From assembly GCA_013397075.1 (NCBI GenBank), contig VWZS01009934.1, forward strand, positions 3,810,305 through 3,874,304: 64,000 bases of DNA. The letters run 5' to 3'. The notes below the pieces were generated by a model. It was not told where the DNA came from. It searched no databases and saw nothing but the letters and a program-made list of their open reading frames with translations. Below, piece after piece: positions 49,301-61,731 of this stretch. Positions within the stretch are counted from its first letter, which is position 1; each line of letters begins with the position of its first letter. Source of the stretch: Rhabdornis inornatus. Taxonomy: Eukaryota > Chordata > Aves > Passeriformes > Rhabdornithidae. The position numbers were made by a program, and so were the translations under genes.

Positions 49301-52300
49301 TGATGTCTTCTTGAGTTTATTTCTTGCCTTCTCCAGTATTAACTTATATCTTAAAAGGAATTAACAAAATTAAAGAGGCTGACAAAGGAGAAATAGTATA
49401 ATGTCAAGTGAATTTTGACAAGTAAACTCACAGAGCTCCATGAGGGGTTTTGTTGCCCAAGGGGGTTGCATAAGGAGTAAGTTGAGAGATTTTTCATCAG
49501 TACTACTTTATTTCTTCTTTTTCACAGATTTCCAACAGTGGCAGTGAGCATTGGATTTGCAGTTAACAAAGAGGTATGAAATATGCTCTTTAAGATAGGC
49601 ACCTGAGAGTTGGCCAGAAGTCTCAAAACCATGTGGGAACTTTAAATAAAATTTAAAAAAAAAAAAAAAAATCAGTCACTACTCAGGTTTTGCTATGCTT
49701 TTTAAATGCATCTGATCATACTCTATTAATCTAAAATAACAGTCCTGCAAAACTTACTTATGCAACCTGACAATTAAAAGAGAATTCTATGAATTATTTT
49801 AAGTATTATGGTATTTATTTGGAGAAAAAAGAACTACTGGTGTAAGCAAGGTTTAGTTAGACAAAACCATAATAAGTTCAATTTAGTGGTGCCTCTTCAT
49901 AATTTAAACACATATCCCAGTATTCCTGTGTTATTATTATTATTGCCTTTCCTGCTGGAAGTATCTGTGAAAGCTAACTCCTACTATGAGTCAATGTAGA
50001 ACTGATTTTATGAAGAGTGCAAAATTATGGGCCTAGTTCATTCAATCTGCATTTGTATTTTTCTTAGCATAGTAAGATAGTTATATTTGCTACATGAGAG
50101 CATGATTACGGTGAGGGTGGGAAGGTACCTGGCCTTCCCATGTGCCATTTTGAGTTTCCTAGCTATACTCATTTGTGCTAGTGCCTTTTCTCCAGATGTT
50201 GCTGATTTACAATTTGATGTATATCTATGAAATAACTAGTTACTCAAATTGCCAATGAATGTGCCTCTTTCAGCCTAATTCCACAATCTTAAATATATGT
50301 ATAGCTTTAAGCAAAGCCAGCAAGAATTCTGTGCAGTAACAACCGAGTTTTCAGATGTGTTAGTACCTCTTACTGGTTTAAACAGAATAATGTTGTATAC
50401 TTGTCTGGTTGGACTTTTCAAACATGGAAACTGCAGAGAAACACTTCCATGCTTTCCTGAAATTTTTTCATTGCCAAAGGTCCTTTTGAACACTACATTT
50501 TATTACCAGACAGCTTTCTCTAACATTTATGTTTTCTAGAACACCATCATGATTTTGATGCTGCATATTTTGGGTTATGTAAACTAAACAAAGCTGAAAC
50601 AAAAGTAAAGAATGATGTTAAAGCTCCCTCAGTTAAACAAATAGGACAAGCAGAAAAAAGAGTAAACTGAAAAGGAGCCAAAGTACACACAGGGGAACTG
50701 GCCTGATTATAAACCTTGAAGAATTTCCTGCAGATGTCTTTAGGGAAAGAGTCTATTAATAGTGTTTTCCTCAGAAAAAAACCCTTGGTTTAGATGGGAC
50801 CTCAGGGTAGGGAGCCAGGACAGTCTATTCCCTTTGAATTGTCTCTGATGAACACTGAGTGCAGCGGGAAAATATTTGAGGTCTAGAACATCTGAGATGT
50901 TTTCTTGACCTTGTGGCCAACTTCTGACACCTCGGGCAAGCCACTTAATTTTTGTGTACCCCTAAATTAAATAATGTTAATATTACTGATCTAGGGGCAA
51001 TTTTAAGAGCTGCCCCTTGAGGTTTGTAAAGTGCTTTAAAGTCTTTTGGTGGAGCCTATTAGAGTAATAGAAATTTTAAATACCAAGGGTCTAATTCTGA
51101 CCCTCTTTTCATTGGTAAACAGAATCTCCCACAAAAATTCCAGTGTTGCACATTCTTAAGCTTTCATTGAGGGTATTTCTGTCCAAAATCCTTCTCTCAG
51201 AGTCCTGTGACTTCAAGAGATACTCACAAAAGGATTTTGCAGAGAAAGATTTGAACAAGTGACTAGAGTGTACTGCTTTAATTGAAAAGGCAGGCAAATT
51301 CAATGCACCACTGAAGTTGAGGTGCCTACAAAAGCATCCACTGTTAACAAAGAGTGTGCCATGACTCCTGAGTTTGGATGCCTGGCTGATCCCGGGGCTG
51401 CAAATCTTTGTGGTCCAGCTGAGGTCAGTGGGGTTGCTTCAAGGAGTAACTTCTCACCTGTGGACACGAAGCATTCAGAGTCTTGCCTCAGAGGTCTTGC
51501 CTATTTTCAGTAAAAACATTTCAATTGCATTCGAAAACAACTCAGTGTTTAATCCATTCTAATGTGAACAGAAGCAAACTGTGAGTAAGAATTCAGAGGA
51601 TTAGGAACACATTGCATTAACTTCTCTTTATAAAGTGAATTTTATATGACCTATATCTCAATATCATAGTAACAGTAAAATTATTCCAGTTTTTTAGCAT
51701 CAGTGTAATCTTTATTATGTGTACCAATTAAAATATTGCTGATCTTTTTGCCATTAGTAGTTGTTTATATTTATGATGAGTAATTTGAGTTGCATTCATT
51801 TCTTTCCTTTTCAAAATCTTAAAGCTTGAATTTGGTGTAATTTACCACTGCACTGAAGAACGATTATACACTGGTAGAAGAGGTCAAGGGGCATTTTGTA
51901 ATGACAAAAGGCTTCAGGTATCAAAAGAGACAGGTTGGTCTAGATTTTGTTAGAACTCTAAAAGGAATATATTAATTTTGTTTCAGAGTTGTTGCAAATC
52001 ATCATTAGGATAATGAATATCATTATCCTGATGGAAAGTATTTCACCTGCATGATAATTTTGTTGTTTTGTGTTTGTTTTTTTCTGAAAAATCACTTTCC
52101 TCCTTTTCTTTTAAAAATATACATCTGAATATGAACTATTTAAATAATCCTAAATAATTTTGCTTCACAGCTGTTGTTTCAAATGAGGAAGAGCGTGTAG
52201 ATTCACCAATCTCATTCCAGCTGAGCACTGGCATAACTTTTTATAAGCAAGATGCAATGGGAATGGTGAATCCAATTCAGAGTACTATTGTGGCTGCTAT

Positions 52301-55300
52301 TCACTTCTTTTCTAGTGGACTTGTATGTCACAGAGTGTCTGATGTCTGTAGGCAAATGTGCTAACAGTGAATTAAAGGGTGCATGCTTCACTAGGGGCTC
52401 TTTAGCAGCTTGCTCTGGTGTGTGAGGTATGTGTCGATGTACAAATAGCCAGCAACACTTTGCCAACGCTTGAATACAATTCTTTCATCAGTAAACCAAG
52501 TCATAGATCTGTCTGTTTACCTATTGATTATAGAAAACAATAATTCAGTGTTATTTAGAGATGTTTTCTTTTAGTTAATCAAAATGCAGAGGAGAGCATA
52601 GCCGTCAGTTGTAAGTAGAAGCAGATATATGTCAGAAACGTGCACCACTGTGCACACAAAGTGGTAAAAATTTCACCCCAAAGAGAGATTTAATGAGCTC
52701 AAAACACAGTAAATTCAAGCAATTTGACATGCAGATTTCTTTAGTGCCTGAAGCAGACCCTGCATCAAAATTTCACCTGAAATTTGGGAAGTTTGGCTGT
52801 TCATCTAAGTTAATAGTGAGCTGGGGTCTGCATATTTGGAGAAACAGATTGTAAAGTCATTGTAAATCTTAAATCCCTAAGATTTTAATCACTGATTATA
52901 CATCACATTTTTATCAGTGCTCAAGCATCTCGTATTCCAAGAAAGCCCATAATGGCAGAGACTACTAGGAAGACCTAGGGGTGCTCCCAGTTGGGCTGCA
53001 TGAACCACTGTGGAAATGGCCTCACATGCTTTTGCAGTTAGAGAGTTCTTGTTTCCAGCTGAGCAATGAACAGTTTTGGCACATGTCACTTCTGTCTTGC
53101 TTTCTCTAGGCATCCAGTCTACGTGGGTGTCTAGAACATAGCAAGGGAAGCAGACCTTTCGCCCTTCCAAATGCTTTGAAATTTTCTTTTGTTTTGAGAT
53201 ACGTTGTTTTGTAGTGGGAAATTTTCACCAGTGAAGCTGGATCTGCTTTAATCTCACTTCTACTGATAAGTGTCTTGAATCACAGTTGCTCTGTGTAAGG
53301 GCTGTGGCTTCAGTGAAATAAACTTACCCTGGAAAAGAGATTTGTGTTTACCTGCCACTGGAACTGAAGTGGCCATGATGTGTTTGAGATCTCAGCTGTC
53401 ATGTCACTTGCTGCCATTTGTTTTCAGGAAATGTGATTGTTGTATGATGTTGATCTACACTTATACATTCATTGTTCAGACTTAATCATCTGAAATCACA
53501 GCCCAGGCAAACACTGTTCTTTGTCAAAACCCAATTTTGTAGAGGTTTGGTGTGGGAGTCGATGCAATTATAATACACTTAAAGGATCCATCTTCCCTGT
53601 TATCTTGAGTGATACTTTCTTCTCATGCTTAGATTCATGTCAGATCTTACATGTGCTAATACTGTAAATGTATTTTCTTTTTTTAATCTTCTGTGGTTAA
53701 CAGAACTGATCTTTTCCTCATAAATTTATCCATATCACTATTAAATCTTTCCTACCAAGCCTACTTTTTTTTTTTTTGGCCTCTATCAGAATGAGGAATA
53801 GTCAGTAAATTTTATCTTATATCTTGAATTCCTGAAATTTCATAATGTCTTGTGATCAGTCAGCTCCTTTCCTAAGCAGAGACCTCCCTCTTAGTTGCCT
53901 TAGTCTGTTCATCAAATTTCCAGCTGTAGCCTTGAGGAAAATTGAAAAGATCTGTCTATGCATTAAAAATGTTTTAATAACTCAAAAGAATAACTGTCTC
54001 AGTCACAACCTAACTATGACTGGCATGGTGTGAACGCTTGGTGCATTTCAGCAATGAGATGGGCATTAAATGTCCTCTGATTATAAATTGGGTCTGTTAT
54101 GCAAAATATTCTGAGGCAGATTGATTTCACCATCCAGAATTCTTAGTAGTGGCTAAATAACAAATACCCTACAGCATGCCTGGATCGGTGTTTTTCTGTT
54201 TTAACGCAGTAATTTAAAAAGCAGCAGTTGTATCCATGTTCCTACAGTTAATATTTGTGACACCCTGTAACTTTTAATCTATTTACATACTTGTTACTCA
54301 CCAACCATTTTACCACACTGCTTGAATCCATAAGGTTCATCTGCAATACTAAATTCTTTGGTGGCCTGTTTAATTAAATGGTGCCTCACTCCAGCCTAAT
54401 TTGCTTTAGAAAACCTCCTTACTCCTAGTGCAGAGAGCTTTCAGCTTGTGCAGGTTGCTGTAATAACCAGGAATTCAGGTTGCCTACCTGAATGAATGCC
54501 TCACCTTAGGCCCAGGGTAGGAGGTGATACCTGGCACTGGGCACAGCACAGTCAGTGAGTTCTCAACCACTAAACTTTTGAGTTTTGTCATCCCTTTAAT
54601 GCCTCTGAGTTCAGTTGGCACTGCAGGAGCAGGGACACTTGGCATTTGATCAGCCATCTCCACCTACATTGGCATACGCTTGTTGTAGCCTGGCAGTATT
54701 CACATCTCACATGAGGACTGCTTCAACACCTTTCAAGTCACTGTGAGTCTCTCCTTTGACTGTACACAAGGCTGGTATCTCTGTCTGCTCTAGGACAGCA
54801 TTGCCTTTGCTGAACACAAGACAAATAGAACATTCACAGATTATTATGATTAAAAATACTTCTTTAATTTGTCGAAAGAAGGGTTTTGGATTTTTTTTTC
54901 CAGTCACAAGGTGTCCTCAGTCTTTGAAATGCCAGAATGAGCTATTACTAGGTGACTGGTGATTTAGGGAGGAACTTTTCTTTCCTCTTACTGGGTTCCC
55001 AAATGTTTATAATTAGTTAACAAATTACATTAAAATTCCCTATTCAAGAACCATCCTGTTTTCAAATATGAATAGATTAACATCATTAGCAGTTACTAGA
55101 TTACTGGATTATTTTTAATTGACTGCTAGTATTAGTGAATTTACAAGAAGGTGACTGGTCAATGAAATAATGTATGGAAAGAGCAGGAATGTCAGAACAC
55201 ATTCTTGGTTTTAATTCTCCTGTTTTGGTTTTTTTAAAAGTGTGTTTAGAACAGACCATTTGATAGGAGAAACCTAGTCTTGCTTGAATTTCTATGCAAA

Positions 55301-56789
55301 ATTTTCACTCTATGAAAAAGTTTGGGGTAGAAAAAGGGACATGAAAATTATTTTTGTGTGAAAAGTCCGTTAGTGTTTAATTTAAAAACAAATTTATGGA
55401 ACCTACCTGGAAGCTGTTGAATTAATGGAAACATCTCTCTACTATTGCAGATATCTCGAAGGCCTTAATTTTAACAGAAATTGGTCCAAAACGTGACCCT
55501 GCAACTTTGAAATTGTTCCTTGGTAACATTGAGAGATTGCTCAAGGCCCAAGCACATGGGTAAGGTGTTTTACAGCATATGTCTCACATTTGTGACCAAA
55601 AAGTCATTTTAAAAAGTAATTTAAAAAAAAAAAAAAGACTGAAACAAGGTTGAAGTCAAAAGCATTTTCTTCTTTGCTCTGCTGTGGGGTGCAGGGTCCG
55701 TGTCATTGGGAGCTCGACGCTGGCCCTGTGCCACTTGGCGTCCGGCGCTGCAGATGCCTATTACCAGTTTGGGTTGCACTGCTGGGACCTGGCAGCGGCC
55801 ACTGTCATCATCAGAGAGGCAGGTGGCACCGTGATAGACACTTCAGGTGAGCAAAATGCCCTTGCTTTTCCTCTGACTTTGGGGGGACTGAGTGAGTGGC
55901 TGTCTCGGGGCAGCTTATGTCACCTCAGTCCAGTGCCGCCCCTGTGGCTCTACCTCATTTCTAGCAATATCCTGTAGAAAGGTCTGTATCCTCCACTAGG
56001 CTCAGGCTGGTTATTCAGAACACACTGATGTAATTCCAGCATGAGGTTTCATCACATCAAAGGTTGTCTGAGTCAAACTCTATTTCCATGACTTTGAGTA
56101 ATTCCCTTAAATCCTCATATTTACAGTAAGGAACCAGCCCAGGAGATTGGCAGGTACACTCAGATGTTTCCAATTAGTTTTCAAAGGAGACATCCTCCCA
56201 GAAAAGGAGGACTCTGAGGTACCAGTTTGGACATATATAACTACTAGAAATTACTCAGAGGGAGTAAAGGGCAGCACAGTTTCCAGGTTTTTACTTAATT
56301 AATTTAGGTACATATCTCAGAGTAATGGTTAATTGGTGACCAGTACCTGGATACTATGGAAAGATCTGGTGGATTAAGAAGGGTATGCTGAATGAACTAG
56401 TTTCTGTCCTGTCACTAGAAGAGAGGAATATTGCATTTATTATTGCCTACTGAACAAATCTAGGCATTCACTGCTCCTCTTGCATACTTCTGCTCTGTAT
56501 CTAGAATTTTATAAAATAATTTTTTGCTGTAGATTTCCATGTAGGAGTTGTTGAATTAGGTTGTCCTTTCCGCCCCAAAAGGAGCGTATGAAGTTGTTTC
56601 TGTGTTTCTGACCCTATCTAATTACAGCATGGCTTATATTTAAGACACTTCTCGTTAATCCTCTTGTCCTCAGGGGGACCTCTGGATCTTATGTCCTGCC
56701 GAGTGATTGCTGCAGGCACAAGAGAGATGGCCATGTTCATAGCTCAGGAAATACAAACTATTCATTACCGACGGGACGACGAGAATTAA
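36934..56789 (+). CDS. IMPA2: IMPA2, inositol monophosphatase 2, complete (8 coding exons)
   Basis: A cytosolic Mg2+-dependent, lithium-sensitive phosphatase family member that converts inositol monophosphates to myo-inositol for phosphoinositide resynthesis. Exons are 36934-37053, 43103-43236, 47710-47814, 49528-49573, 51825-51933, 55451-55559, 55695-55846 and 56674-56789. All junctions are GT/AG and in phase, giving 891 bases and 296 residues (human about 288). Metal ligands are present: E89-E90 in FIAEES, then DPVDGT at 109-114 (motif 1), and WD at 238-239 in WDLAAATVIIREAGG (motif 2). GSSTLALCHLASGAADAY is the conserved substrate-side strand. The N-terminus carries a Glu run then Ala and Gly runs, longer than in human, encoded by GC-rich repeats. 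The best human match is IMPA2 rather than IMPA1, as seen in VSTKTSAADLVTETDH. Confidence 0.98.
37054..43102 (+). other. IMPA2: IMPA2 intron 1
   Basis: The 5' end to about 37480 is GC-rich with variants of a CTTGGGGGG-type motif. The rest is ordinary AT-rich intron; no exon or strong repeat was recognised apart from A-rich tracts near 42705-42745. Confidence 0.8.
43103..43236 (+). CDS. IMPA2: IMPA2 coding exon 2
   Basis: Residues 41-84 plus two bases, IIRKALTEEKQVSTKTSAAD through KFPSH. The acceptor is CTGTTTCAG and the donor AG|GTGAGT. Confidence 0.97.
43237..47709 (+). other. IMPA2: IMPA2 intron 2
   Basis: A 4.5-kb intron in which I recognise no further exon or mobile element. Confidence 0.8.
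47710..47814 (+). CDS. IMPA2: IMPA2 coding exon 3
   Basis: Residues 85-119 hold the first catalytic cluster, FIAEES and WIIDPVDGTCNFVH. The acceptor GAATGCAG has a weak tract; the donor is AG|GTAAAC. Confidence 0.97.
48036..48367 (+). repeat. Minisatellite of CCCTTGGCA/CTCAGCC units in IMPA2 intron 3
   Basis: Roughly ten-base units of the type CCCTTGGCAC, CCCTTGGCTC and CCCTCAGCTC are tandemly arrayed for about 330 bases. A higher-order block of about 90 bases near 48057-48146 recurs almost unchanged near 48270-48362. The array keeps long frames open (Leu-Ala-Gln-Pro-like peptides) that are not genes. Confidence 0.92.
48764..48863. repeat. (CAAAA)n/(CAAA)n A-rich microsatellite
   Basis: About 100 bases of imperfect CAAAA and CAAA units in IMPA2 intron 3. 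Confidence 0.92.
49528..49573 (+). CDS. IMPA2: IMPA2 coding exon 4
   Basis: A 46-base exon, completing R120 and giving FPTVAVSIGFAVNKE (121-135). The donor is GAG|GTATGA. Confidence 0.96.
49574..51824 (+). other. IMPA2: IMPA2 intron 4
   Basis: Contains a poly-A run near 49654-49671 and the old SINE-like fragment at 50925-51060; nothing else was recognised. Confidence 0.75.
50925..51060 (+). mobile_element. Ancient SINE fragment (MIR-like)
   Basis: CGGGCAAGCCACTTAATTTT with TGTGTACCCCTAAAT, then AATAATGTTAATATTACTGA and GGTTTGTAAAGTGCTTT, resembles the core of old amniote tRNA-derived SINEs (GGGCAAGTCACTTAA ... TGTAAAGCGCTTTGA as I remember it). Highly diverged; family assignment tentative. 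Confidence 0.55.
51825..51933 (+). CDS. IMPA2: IMPA2 coding exon 5
   Basis: Residues 136-171 plus one base, LEFGVIYHCTEERLYTGRRG through RLQVSKET. The acceptor TCTTAAAG is purine-rich at the end and the donor GTTGGT is weak, yet phase and homology fix both. Confidence 0.95.
51934..55450 (+). other. IMPA2: IMPA2 intron 5
   Basis: A 3.5-kb intron with no further exon or recognisable element. Confidence 0.75.
55451..55559 (+). CDS. IMPA2: IMPA2 coding exon 6
   Basis: Residues 172-207 plus two bases, DISKALILTEIGPKRDPATL through KAQAHG, the family's conserved TEIGPKRD segment. The donor is GG|GTAAGG. The intron to exon 7 is only 135 bases. Confidence 0.96.
55695..55846 (+). CDS. IMPA2: IMPA2 coding exon 7
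   Basis: Residues 208-258 plus one base, with VRVIGSSTLALCHLASGAAD and the catalytic WDLAAATVIIREAGG. Notably GC-rich compared with its surroundings. Confidence 0.97.
55847..56673 (+). other. IMPA2: IMPA2 intron 7
   Basis: About 830 bases; nothing else was seen. The ORF reading on from exon 7 is intron read-through. Confidence 0.8.
56674..56789 (+). CDS. IMPA2: IMPA2 last coding exon
   Basis: Residues 259-296, GGPLDLMSCRVIAAGTREMA through YRRDDEN and TAA at 56787-56789, closely matching the human end. Confidence 0.97.
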
Positions 56790-57255
56790 ATACTCACTGT
56801 GCGGAGTTTGCGCTCCTGAACCGTGTAACGTTTGCAAGATGGGTGTCTTGAAAGGGTATGTGATTTCAGCAGGATGATTTCTGTGGAGATTTTCTGTGTC
56901 AAATATTTTTTATAGATTTATTACCACGTGGGAAGGCATAGGGAGATTTTTAGACCTCTAAGAATCGTATTTCCTTTTTAATATGTATCTCTTCCAGCAG
57001 TATCTTTTTTATAAGATAGAATATTTTACTTGTAGCAAATTAGTCACAAAAATTAGGTTGTAATTTCATATCTGTGGGGCTGATATTTAGTCTTTTGTAA
57101 CACGCAGCTAAAAAATGGAACTTTATTTTTACAGATGCAGATCTCAGGTAAATGAGCTTTAGGACTGTAGTAAAGGAGGAGTAGTTGAGATGTGTGCCTA
57201 TAATAATACCCTTGTTCCATGATACTTAAGAATGCAATAAAAATGGCATTGTTGT
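56790..57255 (+). other. IMPA2: IMPA2 3'UTR
   Basis: Noncoding sequence from the stop to just after AATAAA at 57236-57241. A longer form ending after the AATAAA near 58155 is possible. Confidence 0.65.
57236..57241 (+). terminator. Polyadenylation signal AATAAA, probable IMPA2 3' end
   Basis: A canonical hexamer about 450 bases after the IMPA2 stop codon, in AATGCAATAAAAATGG. Confidence 0.6.
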
Positions 57256-57279
57256 TTCCTAACGACGTCATAGCTCTGT

Positions 57280-57400
57280 ATCCACATATGTACATGTCTA
57301 TGTGTCTGTGTGTGTGTATATGTGTATATATACATCTATATGTGTCCATGCATGTATACACACACATCCCCAGGGGTGTATGTGTATATATATGGATATT
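57280..57400. repeat. (TG)n/(TA)n mixed microsatellite
   Basis: Alternating TATG, TGTG and TATA units on the plus strand, just downstream of the IMPA2 polyadenylation signal. Confidence 0.85.
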
Positions 57401-58479
57401 CCGGATGTTTACAGCAACTTAGAGAATGCATAGAGAGAAGAAAGCTAATATTGCAAGCTGTTTTCAGGTAATGTTTCTTTTTAGGTTACATAGGTGATTC
57501 CAGTTGGGGCTATCCAAATGGCAAATAGCAGAGCTGACCATGAAAATTGTTTAATTGTTTTACAAACTGCCTAGCTGGTTTTGTTTCCCTTCATCCCTCT
57601 GCATGGGCATAAATCATACTGTCCTGTAGGCCTCTGTAAGATACTCAAACCTGCAAACCATTACTGCCATAGAGTAGTTATAGTTAAAACCAGGAATATT
57701 GAACTCAAGCTGAGTTATTCACAGTATTAACCATGACACACAGCAGTAGGAGGCCAGCAGAATAGAGCACAGTGTCAAAGAGCTGTTGATTTTAGAGAAA
57801 CTTCGAGCAGAATAGCAGGATTTGGCCCCTTACAGACAAGTTATTAAAAATATGCACATAAGATATGCTTGCAAAAAGTTGTAAATCACATGCCTTTCTT
57901 GCATAACGTTGTAATCACACTTTTTGATCAGAAAAGCCTGTAAAATCAGTTACATAGATTTCCTAAACACACATTTGTTCTCTATCCCTGTATCTAGCCC
58001 ATAATTTCTATTTAGATTGTGTTTTAAATCCTGAGCACAGGGAAAACATAAGTGTGTTGAGCAAAGCAGTTGATATGAAATCACATCTATTTTTTTCTCA
58101 AAAATTTAATTAAAAGATTAAAAGGTGTCTCTTTTTTGCAAGAGTGCAAATTGAATAAAGGAATGAGCCAAATGAGTTGGTTAAAAACCTAACTTTTTTT
58201 TGTACACTGCATGTGTAGACTTTTTAAACGTTCAGATATCTGCTTAGAAGATACAGACTAAATAATATTTTTTAAAAATAACCTTGTGTGTGTTTCTTGC
58301 AATGAAAAATGTTTTTCACTGAATATAACACGAATTCTGTGTAATTTCTTTTTTTTTCATGAGAAATACAAAATTTTGACTGTGTGAGGAATATCTAAAT
58401 CCAACTAAGCATTTAAAAGCTGATGGTTCTTAGCAGAAAGTCAACAGTTTCTGTCACAGTGACCAATATTTTATCACTG

Positions 58480-58660
58480 CTCCCTTTTATCCCTTCCATT
58501 TCTTTGTACCCCTGTTTGGAAAAGGAGATTGTAAGCCCTCTGGGGCAGGGACTACAGTAGTTTGGCTCTGGGTTTTCACAGTGCTAATAGGATGAGATTC
58601 TGGTCCACAACTAGGCACTGAGGTGCTATAATAATACAAATAATAAATGCTAATAGGCTC
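58480..58660 (+). mobile_element. Ancient SINE/LINE tail (L2/L3-like)
   Basis: GATTGTAAGCCCTCTGGGGC followed by AGGGAC, then GATTCTGGTCCACAACTAGG and CTATAATAATACAAATAATA, resembles the 3' tail shared by old amniote L2/CR1-related retroposons (TGTAAGCTCCTTGGGGCAGG-type). The exact family cannot be set by eye. Confidence 0.6.
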
Positions 58661-61600
58661 ACTTGTGTCTCGTTCACTCCCCCCACTTCCTGAGCACAGA
58701 AAAGATCGAGTGACAGATGCAGGGCTTGGTGGCACCGCTCTGATTCCAGGGTGCTTATAGCCCTGGCAGCCGTGGGAGCAGCTGGGGCATTACTTGGGCT
58801 TGTGCCGTGCCTGTAAGCCCTGGAAGGAAGCTTATGCTGGCAAGGAATCAAGTGTGGTGGAAGCTCAGCCCCACTTCATCCGCTCCCCCTCCTCACCCTG
58901 TCCCCCCACTGCATGTGTGAGAAGCTGCTTCGTGGCTCTGCGAGGCTTCCAGCAGCTCAGCTCACTTGTACAGAGAAAGTCTCTGACCCATTTAGGGCTG
59001 GTGTGCCCTGGCGTTCCCGGAGCTCGGCAAAGCAGGGAAATCTGTGCATCCACTTCAATGGCACATGCCAGCAATTTGCAAAGCTGGGAGCCAAGTGAGG
59101 CAGGAAGGGAGAAGTGCAGAAACCCAGTCCCAAATTCTCATTTGTGCCCAGGATGCAGTTTGGGATTTTATTTGGACTGTAGTCCAAGTATGTTAAACTG
59201 GCTGTGTGTGTAGGGAGCACCAATCCTGTCTCCCCCACCTCCTCTGCTGCCTGTGTGCCAGGACAAACATTTCTGAACCCTTCCAGGGACCCAGATGAGT
59301 GAAGTGATCTGCTTGCAAAGTACCCCAGTGAACAACATAGGCATTATTTTCGAGGCACACCATTTTCCCAAACCAATTCAGTCCCTGGCCACCATGAGTG
59401 GCTGACTTCAGGCACCAAAGCGCGTAGCAGGGGACAAGCAGGACAGCTCCCTTCACAGATGGTGTCACAGAATCCCAGTTCAGAGTTTGCATCAAAATGC
59501 AGCCTTAAAGCTATTTGGCTGCAATAAACTGTACCAGAGTTTGTCCTCTCTTCCTTATCTCTTGGTAGCCAAGTGAAATTTCGCTCAGCATGTGCCCAGC
59601 AGCTCGTTCTGTGAGTGCAGGCATTCATACAAGTGCAGCACATTAGCCAAAAACTTAAATCCCCCAAAATGCTCAAACATGTGGACTCTTTTTCCTGCCA
59701 GCTGTTGTAAAATGCTTCAACTCTTTTCCACTGCATACATTATGGAGTACCTAATGTATCCAAGACAGATGAAGATTTTCTCCCTGAGCACCAGCACAAC
59801 AAAGATGCCTGTACTCTGAAAAGCGAGTGCTTCCTCTGTAAGCAAAGGGTGCTCAGCTTTCTGGTAGAATAAAGAGTGGAAATAGCTGTAAACTCCTGGG
59901 AAATGGTCAGTGGCTGTTTCCACTGCAGTGTGTGTCTTGATGAACTTGTCAGATTTTGCAGAACAAGTCCTGGCATGTTTCAGGTGTGCTGAAGGACGAT
60001 ATTTTCCCCTTGATTATACTAGTTCATCTCCCAGTATTGAAGAAAATATGCATGTATTGGAGCACTCACCCAGGGGCCCACAGGCAGCATTCTCCATGCT
60101 TCATCTAGAATTTGGTTCCTGTTGGCTGTGGCTTCGATTAAAGGAATAAAAATATCACTTACCAGTAGCCATTCTGGTGTGGGAATTAGAGTTATGCTGT
60201 TCCCTCAGCAGGGCTGGATCTGTTCAATGTCTGCACAGGAGATGTGCAAGGGGGATTTCTGAATAATGAAATAAGACTTAAGCCACTATATCAAATTAAC
60301 ACAGACCACACCTTTTTCCTGGTACCTTCCTAGAGCTGCCAAGACTGTTGAAATTAATTTTTTTCCTTTATGCTAGTAGGGAAGCTGTGTATAAAAATGT
60401 GCTCTGCTTCAGGACTGTGTTGCCAAGACTGAAAACATAGAGAAGTCAAAATTATTGTTCCTCCAGAGGTTTCCATTTTACAGCATGTCAAAGTTAAGTC
60501 CTTCATAAAACATCTCCCCAACACTAAGGAGTGCAACAAATAATTCACTAGCAGTGGAAGGAGGAATTTCCATTTTCTTTTAATCCGTCCACCAGGCATG
60601 ACAATAGCACTATAGGATGCTGCATTTGATATGCATGCTGTGTTCACATAGCAGAAGAACTAATCATATTCCAAAGAGGAATAACTGTTGACACTAACTC
60701 TGGATTGCTGTGGGGTTTGCTCCTGAAGTTTTAATCTTAAAATGCATTATAATGGTGGGTTTGTACTTTTGTCCTTTTCATCCCATTATATTTGTACATT
60801 GAATTTTAGAGTAAAATGGACATAAGTGTGACATTTATCTCAAAGAACAGGAAGGTTTGTGTTTCACAACATGAAGAAGCTGAATTCTGTATCTCAGCAT
60901 ATTGAATGTTACGATTTCAATGAAAAAAAAAAACCCATGTGCAATTTCCCTTGTGTACAGCTGTGCAGTCCATGCATATCAGCAAAGGTACCACAGTGCA
61001 GACTGGTAACAAGGCAGCCAGAGAGACCCACTTCATACAGGTGGTGTGGGAATTGGTCAATGATCAGAAGGCTCTTGCATTGCAGTCACTTTTATGCAAT
61101 TACTGAAATCCATTATATCATGCTGAATACTTCAGTACATACCCTTATAAACAGCATTTATGCATTTATCATCCTCTGCATCCTTTTGTGCACACTGCTA
61201 CTTCATGCTTCCTACTGCACTATGCTTCTTCAGTTAGCAACTGACTTTTAGTTTTACTAAAAGCTAGTATTTTTTAAGTGGATGCTCAGGGTTTTTATAA
61301 TACAGCCACCAAAACTATTGTTTTCCAATTCACTGAAACAAACAGATTCAAAATTGAGGTCTGAGTCTTCCTGCCAACACTTACCAGGATGAATTGGATA
61401 AATCAGTGGAGTTATAGCTGTTTTCAGGAGAAATAAAACAGCCAACATTTTCTCATGCAGGCAGAATTTTCTATCTGATCACAGGGAGGGAAAGCCTCCT
61501 TTCATTCAGCAATGCCTGTTTTGCAACATGGAACATTAATCTGCTCCAAACAGGAGTGTTTTCCTCCTCCAAGCACTACCAAAATCAGTGCTAAAGGATA

Positions 61601-61689
61601 TGTGCCAATACAATTTGCAAAAAAATACTGTTCATATACTTCATACAGTCTTATATTTCAATATTAATTTAATGCTGGAACAATAGTAT

Positions 61690-61731
61690 TTTATTTATAT
61701 ATGCATATATAGAGAGAGATATGATAGATAA
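61690..61731. repeat. TA/GA microsatellite
   Basis: Short TATATA and GAGAGA runs. Confidence 0.8.
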
